Made by a program: the position numbers and the translations under genes
In this document: positions 43,728 to 55,517 of the stretch, one piece after another
Position numbering within the stretch: position 1 is the first letter of the stretch
Layout: every line of letters begins with the position of its first letter
Assembly: GCA_037178975.1 (NCBI GenBank)
Contig: JASJZH010000004.1
Coordinates: forward strand, 9,920,001 to 9,984,000
DNA: 64,000 bases
From: Oscheius tipulae
Taxonomy: Eukaryota > Nematoda > Chromadorea > Rhabditida > Rhabditidae
Reading direction: 5' to 3'
The notes under the pieces: model-generated
The model's input: only the letters and a program-made list of their open reading frames with translations
Told to the model about the DNA's origin: nothing
Database searches by the model: none

Positions 43728-43775
43728 CAAACGACCCGGTCCCATACCGCACAAGGTATGGGACCGGGTCGTTTG
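43728..43775. repeat. Perfect 21-bp inverted repeat (hairpin)
   Basis: CAAACGACCCGGTCCCATAC (plus one base), a 6-base loop GCACAA, then the perfect reverse complement. It lies between the two candidate exons described for this region and has no similarity to the hairpin at 18031-18092. Confidence 0.88.
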
Positions 43776-44046
43776 TGTGTATGACAAAAATCGCCTTCAG
43801 AAATGCTTCCAAAACCGTGGTAGTTGTTCTGGGACCTGGCCTGCAGGGCTGGCGGGGCCGAGCATTCCCATAGCTTCGGCGACATCCAGATCTTATTCCG
43901 GTGACCAATTGTACATGTTTACCTAGCTGATATAGGCTGTTGTTGTTTTTCGCATTTCATTCGTAATTTACAAGTATTGTAGCCCTTAACGAGGTTAGAT
44001 CTTTAAACAGTCTCGGGTACCACATGAACAACCAACAAATGCCAAA

Positions 44047-44690
44047 TTTCCTCGCTTATGACCGCGGAGCATTGTATCATCGGAGAAAAAAAACAAACTC
44101 TACCTGATCCCGCTGTCTTTTGAAGTTGTTACCTTGACCGTCAGCTCTTTTTTGGTGTCATGTCTCGGGGTTCAACGGTTCACATTCCAATACAGGTGCG
44201 GGGGCTAATCTTTTGAAACTTAGATATGCAGCCTCGTGATTCTATCATTCCGTCCTATTTTTCCGGCTCATATTAGGCATATGGACGGCCGATATTACCA
44301 CAGAAGACTGTCACTTTGCTAACTATGAGGTGCAACTATCTCTCTGACATATCCGACCAGGTAAAGTATGTCTCATCGATAGCTCCAATTTGATCTTTGC
44401 CCTTCAAGTGCGCTTGAAACTGGAAAGATTTCAGCGAAAATCAGCAATTTCAGGGTCCAGATGACACTTTTGAACTTTACGATGTTCTGCGAAGTTTTAG
44501 GGCAGAAAATATGCTGGAACTTTGGAGAACATTGCAAAATTGAAAAATGATATGGTGATTCCAAAAACTGTGTACCACCGAATTTCGGCACGGCCCGAAC
44601 ACGTTCACTCGTTTTAAACGGCATAACCAGTCCGGACAAATTTTCTCGCTTATGACCACGGAGCATCGCGTCATCGGAGAAAAAAAACTA
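44047..44690 (+). repeat. Direct repeat pair of about 45 bp
   Basis: TTTCCTCGCTTATGACCGCG...CATCGGAGAAAAAAAA at about 44047-44095 recurs at 44640-44688 with few changes, about 590 bases apart. The sequence between has no open frame of note. It may be the ends of a small element or a local duplication. No other gene is seen in 43780-44837. Confidence 0.65.
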
Positions 44691-44837
44691 CAAGCTCATG
44701 CGCATATTCCCTCCGATGCGTAGATTCGAAAAGCCAGGAACTGATCAAAAGAGTGGTCTTTCCACAAAAAGGAAGAGAAAGATTCGGGATTTAGATAGCA
44801 GAACGCCACGAGGCAGACTATTGTGAGTCTCCCTTGA

Positions 44838-46880
44838 ATGAAGTTCACCAGTCCTTCTTCAACACAATATGAGCCACTGAATCATCATGGCTCACAGTCC
44901 ATGTTCGCCTCCAAAAAACACTTTCTCATTCTAGTTGTCATCTTTTCAACAATTCTACTTGCTTTCCACACGTTTCGGTCAACGACTTCTATTCCTCAGC
45001 CTCGTCAAGGGACCGATCCACGACTAAAAGTACCAGCAGTTGTTCAAAAACTTGTGCAGCATGTGTCCACTACAGTCAAAACAGAAACTGTCACCTCTCC
45101 TACCATAGCAAAGACGACAACAGAAGAAACTATTACTTTTCCTGTTATGAATGAAACAAAGACCACGAATAATGTGTCGAAATCTGAAGGAGCTACCCCA
45201 GCAGTGACGATCAAGAAGAATGTGACAATCTATGCTGCTACCAAATGGTTCACACAGGATATTATGAAGGCTGGCTTCATGGAACAGTGCTCGGAGGAAG
45301 TGAGGGTGAGTCAAGGGATTTCTCTCTGTCTCTCTCTGCCAGTGGTGGCTACCCTGGACGAAAAGTTCGTGTCTGTCAGACAGCTAGGTAGAAATTAAGG
45401 CTGCGCCTACAATTACAAGATTCCGCCAGAAGTAGCGTGATCTGGAGAGAGATTACCCCTCTCTCTCTCCTATTGGACCTATTGGGTTCCCAACTACGAT
45501 GCTGGGTTTTTGCAATGGATACTAGAACGCTGTATCGATTCGGGGCTGTTCCCACAGCTAGTTTGGACCCGAACGACTGAAAGCATCCATTTCAGTATGC
45601 AAGGCTGCTAATTTTGCGCGAGTTTGTAAGCTTTTTGTGAGACATGTAGGGGTATAGGGTATATGAACAGGGAGGCATAACTACATGGCTTTTCAGAAAT
45701 GGTGCAAACTATCAACTGATCCAGCACACCTTTCTACTGCAGACGCTGTCCTCTTCCATAACACAGATTTCGATCAGTCAATGTTCCCAAAGAACCGGAA
45801 CCTCTCTCAGTTCTATGTTATGCTAACTGCAGAAAGCCCCATGAACCAGGAGATCAACTTCGGGCCTCGTAATTTATTTTCACTAACTGGAAGTAGCAAA
45901 AACATAGACCAGATCAACTGGACCATGAACTACCGTCGGGATGCTGATGTCTTCCATCCTTTCTCTATCTGGAAGAAGCGGGATCGACGTAAGACTGTGT
46001 CTGTTACCTAAAAGGGCTATACTTCAGCACAAAAAGTGGACTATGAAGCATTGTGGAAGGCCAAAAACGGATCAGTTACGGTCTCCTGGATGGTGGCCAA
46101 CTGTCATTCACAGAACAAGAGGTGGGAAATTGTTCAGAAGGCCAAGGAACAGGGACTACAGGTAGCTGGAAGACTGACAGCAGTGTTTATTGCTTTCAGA
46201 TTGACATCTACGGAGGCTGTGGTCAGCCCATTCCCAACTGTGGTCGATCCATCGACAACAGATACGATTGTGCTGCTGAAACTTTGAAGTGAGAGGCAAA
46301 GAGACAGAGACAGAGAGAGATACAGAGATGGAGAGACAGATAGACACATAGACAGATACCCTCGTCTCTTCCAAAGTAAATTTTCAGGAAGTACAAATTC
46401 TACATAGCTTTCGAGAACTCCATCTGTCCAGACTACGTCACCGAGAAGATCTACAACGCTCATACTCTCTACGACTCCATTCCAATAGTTTTGACCAGGA
46501 AGATTTATGAAGTCAGAGGGGTGAGTCGACTATCCAACTATCTTGGTAACCAGTTTTCAGATCCCAGGCAACTCTTTCATCGCCCTCGATGATTTCGTCT
46601 CCATCGAAAGTATGGTAGCTTTCCTCAACCAACTGAAAGAAAACAAGGGAGAATATTTGAAGTACTTCAAGTGGAGAGTGCCTACCTAGTGAGTCTCTCA
46701 AAGCTACCATTGAGTTCAAGCATTTTTAGTGCTACAAGAGAAGACGACAGTATCCGGTTCTGTGGCCTCTGTAGCAAGCTTCAAGCCGGAAACAATCCTA
46801 TGAAAAGTTATGCAGATTTGAAGAAGTGGTACTCCAGGGACACTTGTAATAACGGTGATGTATTCAAATACGTTGAATGA
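44838..46880 (+). CDS. GT10 alpha-1,3-fucosyltransferase
   Basis: Seven exons (44838-45305, 45697-45988, 46028-46161, 46200-46288, 46388-46520, 46561-46688, 46730-46880) sum to 1395 bases in phase: 464 residues. The anchor (FLILVVIFSTILLAF, residues about 30-44) is followed by a Thr-rich stem, then KWCKLSTDPAHLSTADAVLF, FYVMLTAESPMNQE, INWTMNYRRDADVFHPF, SWMVANCHSQNKRWEIV, DIYGGCGQPIPNCGR, the GDP-fucose-binding FYIAFENSICPDYVTEKIY, SFIALDDFVSIESMVAFL and a Cys-containing tail. The paralog is the minus-strand gene at 28806-30412. It should transfer fucose to GlcNAc in Golgi glycans. One intron has a long GACAGAGA tract. Confidence 0.92.
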
Positions 46881-47052
46881 ATCTGTTTTTGGCATAACCC
46901 AAACGAGAATAGCTAACTCCCAAATTTAGTTTCAGACTTTGGTTTTTTTGACTTCCCTCTACGTGTACGTCTTCTCATTGCCAGTTGCGTATCGACATAG
47001 ATGGAAAGTGTACATTGAGGAGATCACAGTATATACAGAAACAGAAAACATA

Positions 47053-47667
47053 TTAGCGTCTAGCGGCGACATCGGGCTCGTTGCGAAGGCGACGGACGAG
47101 CTGGACATCCTTGGGCATGATGGTGACTCTCTTGGCGTGGATGGCTGCAAGGTTGGTGTCCTCGAAGAGGCACACCATATAGACTTCGGCCGCTTCCTGA
47201 AGAGCCCGCATCGCATTGGATTGCCAGCGGCTGCCGGCCTCGTTCTGGAACTGAAACAGAAGAGTTTGTTAAAAGAACGGAGAGGATGCTTACGTTAAGT
47301 TCCTGGCAGATTTGCCGGACTAGCCGCTGAAAGGGAAGACGCGGGATGACGTTATCCACGGTGCGCTGATACTTGCGGATCTCTCTGAGGGCGACGGTGC
47401 CGGGGCCTGAAACAGTCTTTGTAAAGTCTGTTTGCCGCTTTTCTCTCTCACTCTCACTCTCTCTGTCTAATAAAAACCAATGGAAAGAAACTTACGGACA
47501 TGTCGCTTTCCCTTGTTCTTCTCTTGCTTTTTGGCGATGGCCTTTCTCTTCGTGTCGAGTCTCTTCATGGAGACATGAGGGGACTTTGGGGCTTTATTAC
47601 CCCTGGTGGGAGTGACGGGAATGAAGGCGGCGGAATGCTTGCGGGCAGTCTGTTTGGCACGGACCAT
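47053..47667 (-). CDS. Centromeric-type (CENP-A-like) histone H3 variant
   Basis: Three exons (47667 to about 47474, 47406-47294, 47250-47053) encode 160 residues, against 135 in canonical H3. The tail starts [15 protein letters not shown], keeping the H3-like KQTARK, then diverges into a Lys/Arg-rich stretch. The histone fold is clear: [71 protein letters not shown] and [11 protein letters not shown]. Loop 1 is four residues longer than in H3 (22 residues between LVR and ALQEA against 18) and has the Trp typical of CENP-A, whereas H3 has Phe. These are hallmarks of centromeric H3, though the [18 protein letters not shown] helix is H3-like. A decayed copy lies 4 kb upstream. Confidence 0.85.
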
Positions 47668-48535
47668 TTTACCTGAAAAAGTTGTCTTTGAAAGGGAAGA
47701 GAAATGGAGAGAAATAGTAAGGGAGGAGGGAGACCGGGGTGAAAGAATGGGGGGGGGGGGGAGATGGGAGAATAGTGACACATGGCTTCTAACAGACGCA
47801 AAGCGAAACAAACAAGGAACAAACTCGATATAAATCTTTGAAGTTCACAGTTTTGAAACGGAATAAACTTGATGATTTGATGCAAAATACTCTAAAACAG
47901 ATTAGCAACAGACTAGAAGTTGATGTCCAAGAATGTAGCTACAGAAAGAGTTGCGTTGCTTTGCTGTCCTAGATCCAGCTGACATGAGAAACGATTTAAA
48001 TGGATGAAATCATTGATTGCTTACAAAATGCTGAACAAACTAGTTATAGGCATCATCAAATGCACTGGAAGTTTGGAAAGGAAACTACTGGAAAACCTGT
48101 AAAAACCGTATGTTCAAAACTACATCTCGATGTCCACACTAGTTTGCATTTTACGTTAATTTTCAGCATAAAGCCAGTTTGAAATTACAAACTCTCATTA
48201 TTCAAGTATTTACAAAAATATATTAAAAAGAAGTTCTACGTTTGTCGAAAAAAAAATTTTAGCAGAGAATATGGGCGCGGAGGAACAAGTGCTTGGAGTA
48301 CAAAGCTGTCAAAAGCTTGCTATCGAATCAACAAATCCATATTTCTTGCTTTTTGGACAAAATTAAACACGAAATAAGGACCAAGGAGGAAAAAATGTAG
48401 CACAAATAGCATAATAAAATCATTGCTGGAACTGTGGCAAACAGCTGATGTTCATATGCGGAGCGGCTGCGTCGCGTCAGCACGCGGATTTCGCAAGACA
48501 GGCTTTTTGGCGGGAAAAAAACCAAGTTCAAATCT
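47668..48535. other. Spacer between histone variant and sulfotransferase
   Basis: AT-rich, with an 11-12 base G run at about 47750 and no supported exon. Confidence 0.5.
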
Positions 48536-50915
48536 TTATAATGGTTCGTAGCCGAATATACGGTTATCGTAATGGTACACATCGTTTAGGAGCTTTAAAT
48601 GATGAGGACTGGATCGTATCTTCTGGGCATACTGACTCCGACTCGTTGAGGTCTTGGTAGCATGGGTGGTTCGTTCTGAAATGGCTTTAAAATAATATGA
48701 AACCGAATGAACCTGTGACACTGTTCATAATATAGTCGATCTTGTAGTTTTCGACCCCATAGGCTAGGAAAAGATGACCGATCTTGGTGAACATTGTCTT
48801 GAGAGCTTGAGGGTTCTCTCCGTACTTGATGAAAATGAAGCTGTCCGGGTCGTCATAGAGGTCACATTGCCTAAAACATAGTTTTTATGTAGCTTAGTGT
48901 TTTTTTGAGCTCTTATGATTAAGTAAGTACCCAAGAATACGGCTATTACGCTCACCGACTAGGCTCTTTTGAAAAAGTGGATCCTGATCTTTGGTCTTAA
49001 GAACAAGCCCAAAACACAGAACCGATCCAAAGTTCGACACGCTCAGGAGGTTGCAATCTTGGACTTTTCGGGTGGAACTTTGGGTCGAGAGGTCAACTGA
49101 AGGGAAAGCGGACCTGTGCCATAGAATGTCGTCTTACAGCACGTTGTACAACCACTGCAAGTCAAGTTGAACTGTTAAACAAGGTGCTAATACCAAGAGA
49201 TTACAATTCAAAGTTCAAAGACTAGATCGAATAAAAATGTTTTCCGAAGCGAGGATTCGAATCAAAAATCAAAACTTTTTCAGCGGAGCGCTCTGCACCA
49301 TTTGGTCTTTTGCGCTAAAAGAAGCACTGGATATCCAACTCATTTTCCGAGTTTAACGAACCTAGCCTCCTACATAAAACTCACCAGTTAGACGGAGCCA
49401 TATGCTGCGTCTCATAGCTTTGAGAAACATAGGAACTCTTGGCTACTGATACGTCCCAATGCTCTTCATTCATTTTCATGATCTCCTTGTGAAAACCTTC
49501 GACAGCACAGAGGACGTCTCCAGTACAGTTATAGCATGTCTGATTTTCACTGAACACTTTAGAAATCTTCTGGGGACGACTTACTGTATGCACTTGTCCG
49601 TGAAAGCACTAATGAATCGTTCCACTGGCTCTCGGACGATGAAAATTGTGGGAGAATTGACAGGCATTAGTAGTCTTTTCTCCTCAGTGTTATGCATCTC
49701 GTTTCGGTTCTCACAGAATCTGGTTTGAAGATTTTAAAGATAGACAACGAGACTGAGCTACCTGCCTTCCCAGAGCTCTGCAGGAATGGAGCGATTGTTC
49801 CTAACGAAGCCTTCCGTGTCAAAGAGGTAGCAAAAGATGCTCTGGGTCAATGTGCACATGGATTTCTCAACAATGCATGTGGATAGACCATAGTGGGGAG
49901 CTATCTGAAAGCAGAAAGTCTAATCACAGGAAAGTTTTTCCGTAACAGTGCCATAGAAACTTGAGACATTCATGACAAGTCACAACTGGGTAATAGGAGC
50001 CTACCTATGGCCGATCTAGGTTAGCTCAAGTTTGTGTATGTTCCACATTCCTTGTTTTCAGAATCAGCACAATGTTTGAGAGAGTTCAATGAAGTAAAAA
50101 GAGATTTATTACGGATTGTTTTTTAGGCGGCTCGGAAACTGTAACAATAACTGCATATCAAAGAAGAGGGATTTAACAGCCTTTGATAGCTCACAAGAGC
50201 AAATAGTTAAAAACGGTGGTTTTCAAACCTTCCCGAGAAGAACATGAAAGTCTTGTCATGTCGAGAGCCAATTGATTCCTTAGTTATGGTAAGCGCCGTC
50301 AGAGCTACACTAGTTCTAGCTGGACTACTATGTAGACTTTCCGACAAAAAGACTCCAAGACTTGTCTTGTGTTCTGACAGAATCTGCTAGAAGCTTTTAA
50401 TAAATACTTTTTAGCTTTCAAAGTGTAGCACTGTTATATTTTTTAACTGACCCTGTAATAAGACTTTGCCCGTAAGAAAGGTCTGGCTTCTGTCGACACT
50501 GGTGGCAAAGCTGAAAAATTTCAAAAGTTATGATACTGTGCTCCAAATTATCTACTCACTCGTTGACTTCAACTCTTTTATCCTTCTCCTCACATCCAAA
50601 GTATACTGATCGGGCTCGTATACTGATTTTTCTCTTACAGGTTCTTTTGCCTCAATGACTGGATTGGGTACAATAATATTCGGAGCAGTCTGAATACTGA
50701 TATAATCTGCTAACAACGACTAAAGCCTACATGTTGATCTGCCATCACTACGGCAGTGTCATCACTATGACAAATGTAGCCAGTACTGTACATGGTGACT
50801 GTGGTAAGGAAAGAGATTGTGACTGCGTAGAGAGTGTTCACCTGAAAACTGTTCTGAACTTCCAAAAAGCAGATCAAATTACCAATATACTGGTGGCTGA
50901 TGCGCGAAGAAACAT
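48536..50915 (-). CDS. Carbohydrate sulfotransferase (Sulfotransfer_2 type)
   Basis: The start MFLRASATSIL (ATG at 50915) joins across a 41-base intron to VNTLYAVTISFLTTVTM, a signal anchor. Later exons give APNIIVPNPVIEA, the 5'-PAPS-binding region STCIVEKSMCTLTQSIFCYL (about 49769-49903), the 3'-phosphate motif IFIVREPVERFISAFTDKC, then CYNCTGDVLCAVEGF, QHMAPSNW joined across about 490 bases to QCDLYDDPDSFIFIKYG, and the end RTTHATKTSTSRSQYAQKIR, SSPHHLKLLNDVYHYD. These motifs are typical of nematode Golgi sulfotransferases that move sulfate from PAPS to a sugar. The exon after the anchor is not fully resolved. Intron 49377-48893 holds a tRNA-like stretch. Confidence 0.83.
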
Positions 50916-52199
50916 GTCAGGATATGTGATTATTGGGAAAGGCAGTCCAATATTGAAACTTCCCTCCTGGCTAAGGCATAGACAAGGGAAAGAATCGCCC
51001 CGCCTCTTATTGGATGGTCGAGAGAGATAAGTTCTGAGCTTTAGCGTCGCTCTAATAGAAAATGACTGTTACTGGGTAATAGACACAGAGATATAGTCTT
51101 TGTGGTAGAAACTGGAGAGGGGGCTTCTCAAAAGGAAAAAATGATTTGAATCAGATAGGCAGAGTTATGACAACATTCAGAGGGATCAAAGGCTGTTGGA
51201 AGTGGTGTATGGAAATGGAAATAATGGCTTTTGAATTCTGGAAAGAAAGACAGATTCTGAGACGATCTGGGAGACACACACCTGGGCAGAAAACTAAGTA
51301 TAAGACTACAGAAAACAGTTCTGCGACTGTCTCCTCTGTCCACCGGCTTACCGTGTCATTATGCTGGGTTCAGAGAGTGAGCTTGCGGAAGTGCTGATAT
51401 ACTGCAGTACTCTAAGAGAATAAACGATGGTGTCAGCGCCGAAACTGAAGAAAGTCAAGAGGTAAGGATCTTTGCGCACTTTTTTCCACTCTGGACTCAC
51501 AGCAGGGGCTAAACATTTCTTAGTTCTTTAGACCGAAACTCATGTAACTAACCATTATGGCTCGTTGTGAAACTCACTGTCCTGTCCAATTTGCAACAGG
51601 CTCTTGAGATCTGAGACAAAAATTTTGAGCTCCGTCTTGTTTCAAAGTCCAAGTCTTCACGCAGTTGCTGCTCTGAGTGTCTCATAGAACGATGTCCGAT
51701 ACATCAATCGAAAAGTTAGCTCGATTTTTCGAGTGTTCCAGTATGTTTATCTTGGCGAGATGAGTAACTAATGTTCCCTTATAATCGGTATTTACCCCCT
51801 TCACCAATTTACCTTGTCCCGTCGTTCATTTCTTTTTCCTCGCTCAAATACCTTCGCCTGGATTACTGTACTGCCGAAGTACGCAATGTGATTCTAAGTT
51901 GTAGTTTTTCTGTTTTAGCTGTGTGCCTGCAATCTCCTGTGTTGATTTTGCATATTTTATTCTTCTTCCTGGAACGTGTTCTTCGTACCTAATATTGTTG
52001 TTCGGATAAACCTAGTTATCAATCGTTGTGTTTCTCAATTTTCAAAAGCTCAAGTAAAAAAAAACTCGTATTTCTCGAGAACACGTGTTCTTCGCATTCT
52101 TCTCCCAAAGCTCTCAAGCCGGGCTTCTTCTTCATCGCGGGTCTTAAAATCCGTGGCTAGCGTTACTGACGCAGATAACATAAAGAAACTTATTACAAG
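50916..52199. other. Intergenic stretch, one possible first exon
   Basis: At 51428 ATG-GTG-TCA opens MVSAPKLKKVKR followed by a good donor gtaagg, but no continuation in phase could be fixed. Otherwise no coding, RNA or repeat feature is supported. Confidence 0.4.
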
Positions 52200-52690
52200 A
52201 TGGATTCTTTTCAGTTCCATGTTCCGAAGATCAGTAAGCGAAATGCTTGTTATCTGGATGTTCTTCGAAGCGCTGCAGATCGTTTTTCATACGAGTGCCG
52301 ACAATTTCTCGGGATCGGCGATCCTGAGAACATTGTTTACAGATAAGATCTCGTCTCAAGAAAGCAAGTTCAGCAAATTACTTATGGCAACACAAAGTAC
52401 CTCACATTAAAAAAACAACAAGAAAAACCTTGACGGATATGATTCGAAACAATGCTACATTGACAGATTCAACCAGAGCCCATGCCATCCGAAGATAACT
52501 TGGTCGATGGAGAGGAATCTGAACCATCAAGAAAGTTTCAAAAGCTGTCAGAAGTTCAGAACATCGGCCTCATTTGTCCCGGCATCATCCCATCGACAGA
52601 TCCCTTTTCACACTTGCCGCTGCCACCAGCGATATCTTTCGCCATTCCTTCCGCCTGTAGGATTATAGTGACTAGTCCCCGCCGACCATG
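52200..52690 (+). pseudogene. Decayed gene sharing an LICPGI tail with the 61.8 kb gene
   Basis: One frame reads MDSFQFHVPKISKRNACYLD, LRSAADRFSYECRQFLGIGD, stop, ITYGNTKYLTLKKQQEKP, stops, then PMPSEDNLVDGEESEPSRKF and QKLSEVQNIGLICPGI. The last part matches the C-terminus of the acidic protein at 61813-62169 (RKRQKLPEVRNFKLICPGI). Four or five in-frame stops make it a pseudogene unless short introns remove them. I do not recognise the protein. Confidence 0.5.
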
Positions 52691-53387
52691 CGTCATGACC
52701 ACCTGTATATAAGCCATGCCAAGTTATCACACCTTGTCTCTCTCACATTAAAGATCTATGCAGCCCTTTTTCCATTGGAAAAACAGTTTATTACAAAACT
52801 CGGAAAAGAAGACTTAGGAAGAAGCAAACCAAACTACCCCGGTTCTTTACAGAACCGTCCTCCTAATGTCAAAATGAACTCTTTGAAAGATGCATAGTGA
52901 TGTTGCTGCAACATTACATGAACAAAGCGGACATATTTCGCTTTTATGAAACTTCGAATGTTTACACTGAAATAATCTATTCGTGCTAGAACCATTGCCC
53001 GAAACACTTGTTCCTACATCTTGCTGCTCCCTTGGAGCGTTCAAAAATTGCGTCTACCACCCGTGTTTCAGGGGGCAGCGCGGGCAATTGGGAAAAGTTT
53101 TCAACCAGCAATAAACGCACCTCAGCAAAGCTTCACGGGTCACGTTATCGCCTCTGCGCAAAGCTGATTTGACAGTAAATGGTTAGGGTAGTCCATTCTC
53201 ACTTGTGTCGAGATGGTGCGGGTGAGACTCCGGGGAATGGAAAAGCAATTAACGCTCCCTGTCGTCCTTCTGACTTTATAAATATTTCAGCATATAAGTA
53301 TACTATTAAAATTTTCTATTCACAGGGTCCAAAAGTTTCCTCAGCATTTGCTTCAATTCCTCCCTTCCTTCTAATAAAGTCATCCGT

Positions 53388-54509
53388 TCATTTACCCAGT
53401 CGACTCTCTGGATACCGCAAGAGGATAAGATCCAGAGCAGACTGGTCGTATCTAAAATTGGTTTTTGTCCAAAGCACAATTAGGAATACCTATGACAGTC
53501 AGCATACTTTGTCATTGTATCGTTCATGTCAAATTTGCAGACCAATTGAGAGCCTTCGGGAGCCATACAGTTGGAGTCTAGAGCGCAGAGGACGTACCAT
53601 TTCAGGAACATGTTGTAAGTATTTTTAGTCCTGATTATAAGCTGTCGGTTGGCTTGAAGCATGTTGTTGTAGATTCCCCGCTGAGGGATCAAGTAGTTGT
53701 ACATTCCTGGAATTGGCAGAGTGACGGAGACAATGACAGTGGGTACTTACGCTTATCAGTAGCAGCATAGGTACTATGCCAAGTTGGTTCAACTGCATAG
53801 ACGTGTGGTCCCTCATAGCCTGCAGTAATCGGAAGCTTGTTGACAAACCCTTCCAGAGTAGCGTTCTTCATCCATTGTGTGGAACTGTCTGTCCAGAAGA
53901 CTACAGGGAACTCTTTGAGAGCCAACTGGATGAATAAAACGGGTCGTTTTAAAATGAGAGTCTTACGGCGATGATGATGGGCTTCCATCTGTAGTGGAAG
54001 AGATCAGAATCCACTTTGTAGTGTTTCAAGTCGACGCTACGAACCTCGAGGTTGCAAGCTTTCTGAAAATGACTGTCTCTCTATCTTTCTGTCTCCCACC
54101 TCAAACCACTCCCTTGTCTTCGGAGTCAATCCAATATCATAGACGTAGACTTTCCATTTTGGATGATCTTTTGACAGACGCATAGCCATCGCTTTCATCT
54201 CTCCAGCATGGTTATCTGAGACAGCAGTCACTATAACTACTTCCGGCAATGTCTTGGACAAGTCAACGAAGTTGTTCTGTCCCAGTATTCCAAGTTCCTC
54301 CAGCTGTTCATAATACTTCGAATCGAACGCTGTACTTGAATTCAGAAACCTCAGCTCTGGTCTTGTGCTTTTAGTCACTAGGTAGTGGTAGAAATACATA
54401 AAGTAAAGAAGACACACCTAAAACTTTGGTAGAGTTACACTATGAGGACAAAACCCACCAAACTTATAAGTATACTTGTCCGGTTTTTGGGTAGATACGT
54501 AGTGAGCAT
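53388..54509 (-). CDS. DUF1647 family glycosyltransferase-like protein
   Basis: A hydrophobic anchor (ILISLVGFVLI, then CLLYFMYFY) is followed by TLPEVVIVTAVSDNHAGEMK, WKVYVYDIGLTPKTREWFE, LFIQLALKEFPVVFWTDSST, YNYLIPQRGIYNNMLQANRQ and WYVLCALDSNCMAPEGSQLV, then CKFDMNDTMTKYADCHR joined across a 38-base intron to YDQSALDLILL. This is the pattern of PF07801 (DUF1647), seen in nematode families; the FWTDSST block resembles the metal-binding DxS/DxD of GT-A transferases. Activity is not established. The first exon would need an intron of only 23 bases after the anchor, so the true start is uncertain. The stop is at 53388-53390. Confidence 0.75.
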
Positions 54510-55517
54510 GCGCGAAGATGATCTAAAGATCATGCCCTGAAAGTTGTCTGTAAATGAAAGCGAGTGTCGCGCGACGAAATACTTTGGCGCTAATCTATCG
54601 TATGCAATTCAAACCATTTTTACTCCAAGAAAAATGAATTTCTCATGATTTTTGTCGACGTTTGTAGCTGTTAAAACACTACTCTATACACATGTGGACA
54701 GATTACATACAAGAAAAAAAGAGAATGAAATGGAATTGGGTTGTAAAAAAGCGAGTAAAGCTCTAAAATATAAATATTTAGTTATTTCCGTCCATTTACT
54801 TTTTCTTTTTGGTTTGATCTAACTCATTTTATCACGCTCATTGTTACAAGAAGCATAGGAGAGCTGAAAGTCTACAGCAAAACGTTAAAAAAATCACGGG
54901 TTTATCAACTTTTTCGATTCCCGCCAAGTTTTTGAACTGTGCGCACCAACTTTGGGCGCGTGGGCGCAATAACGACACACTAGCTTTAAGAAACGTGTGA
55001 AGCTTGATTGATTGAATGCTCAATATTTTTGCATAAGGGTGAGAGGACACAGCTGGTTAAGAAACTGCGCAAGGAGAACTGCTGATCGGGTCGGCTATCT
55101 GGATGATCTCCGGAACGCAGGGAACTCGTTTTCTGAATAGAGTATCAACTTGGAAGTGCTCGCGTACCAAAGTTTTGACATAGAATGAGTGAATCGAACA
55201 AAGCACTTGCTCTTACCACTGTTTTCAGAGGTAACTGGTGCGACGAAAGAACGAAAACGGACTTTGGCATTCTTTTGATTCTTTGCTCTCGAGACCGATC
55301 CCGGCGCAAAGATTGCCTGATTGTCCCCTTCGTTTTATGCCTCTCTCCTTCAAGCGTTTTCTCTATGGATTTGACTTATGAAACATGCTATCGACATGCT
55401 TGTCCTTCTTGTTTTTGAGGCCATACACATAGAAAGACAGAGATACAGTGAGACAGAGAGACATAGAGACGGAGAGACAGAGAGACGGATACAGTTTAAC
55501 TCCGTACAAGTTTCAGA

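Noticed and set aside
49240-49310. tRNA gene on the minus strand
   Set aside because: A B-box-like TTCGAATCC is present, but arms and acceptor stem do not pair, so no working tRNA.
51146-51397. 83-residue + strand frame
   Set aside because: No conserved motif, and both strands are open over the same stretch.
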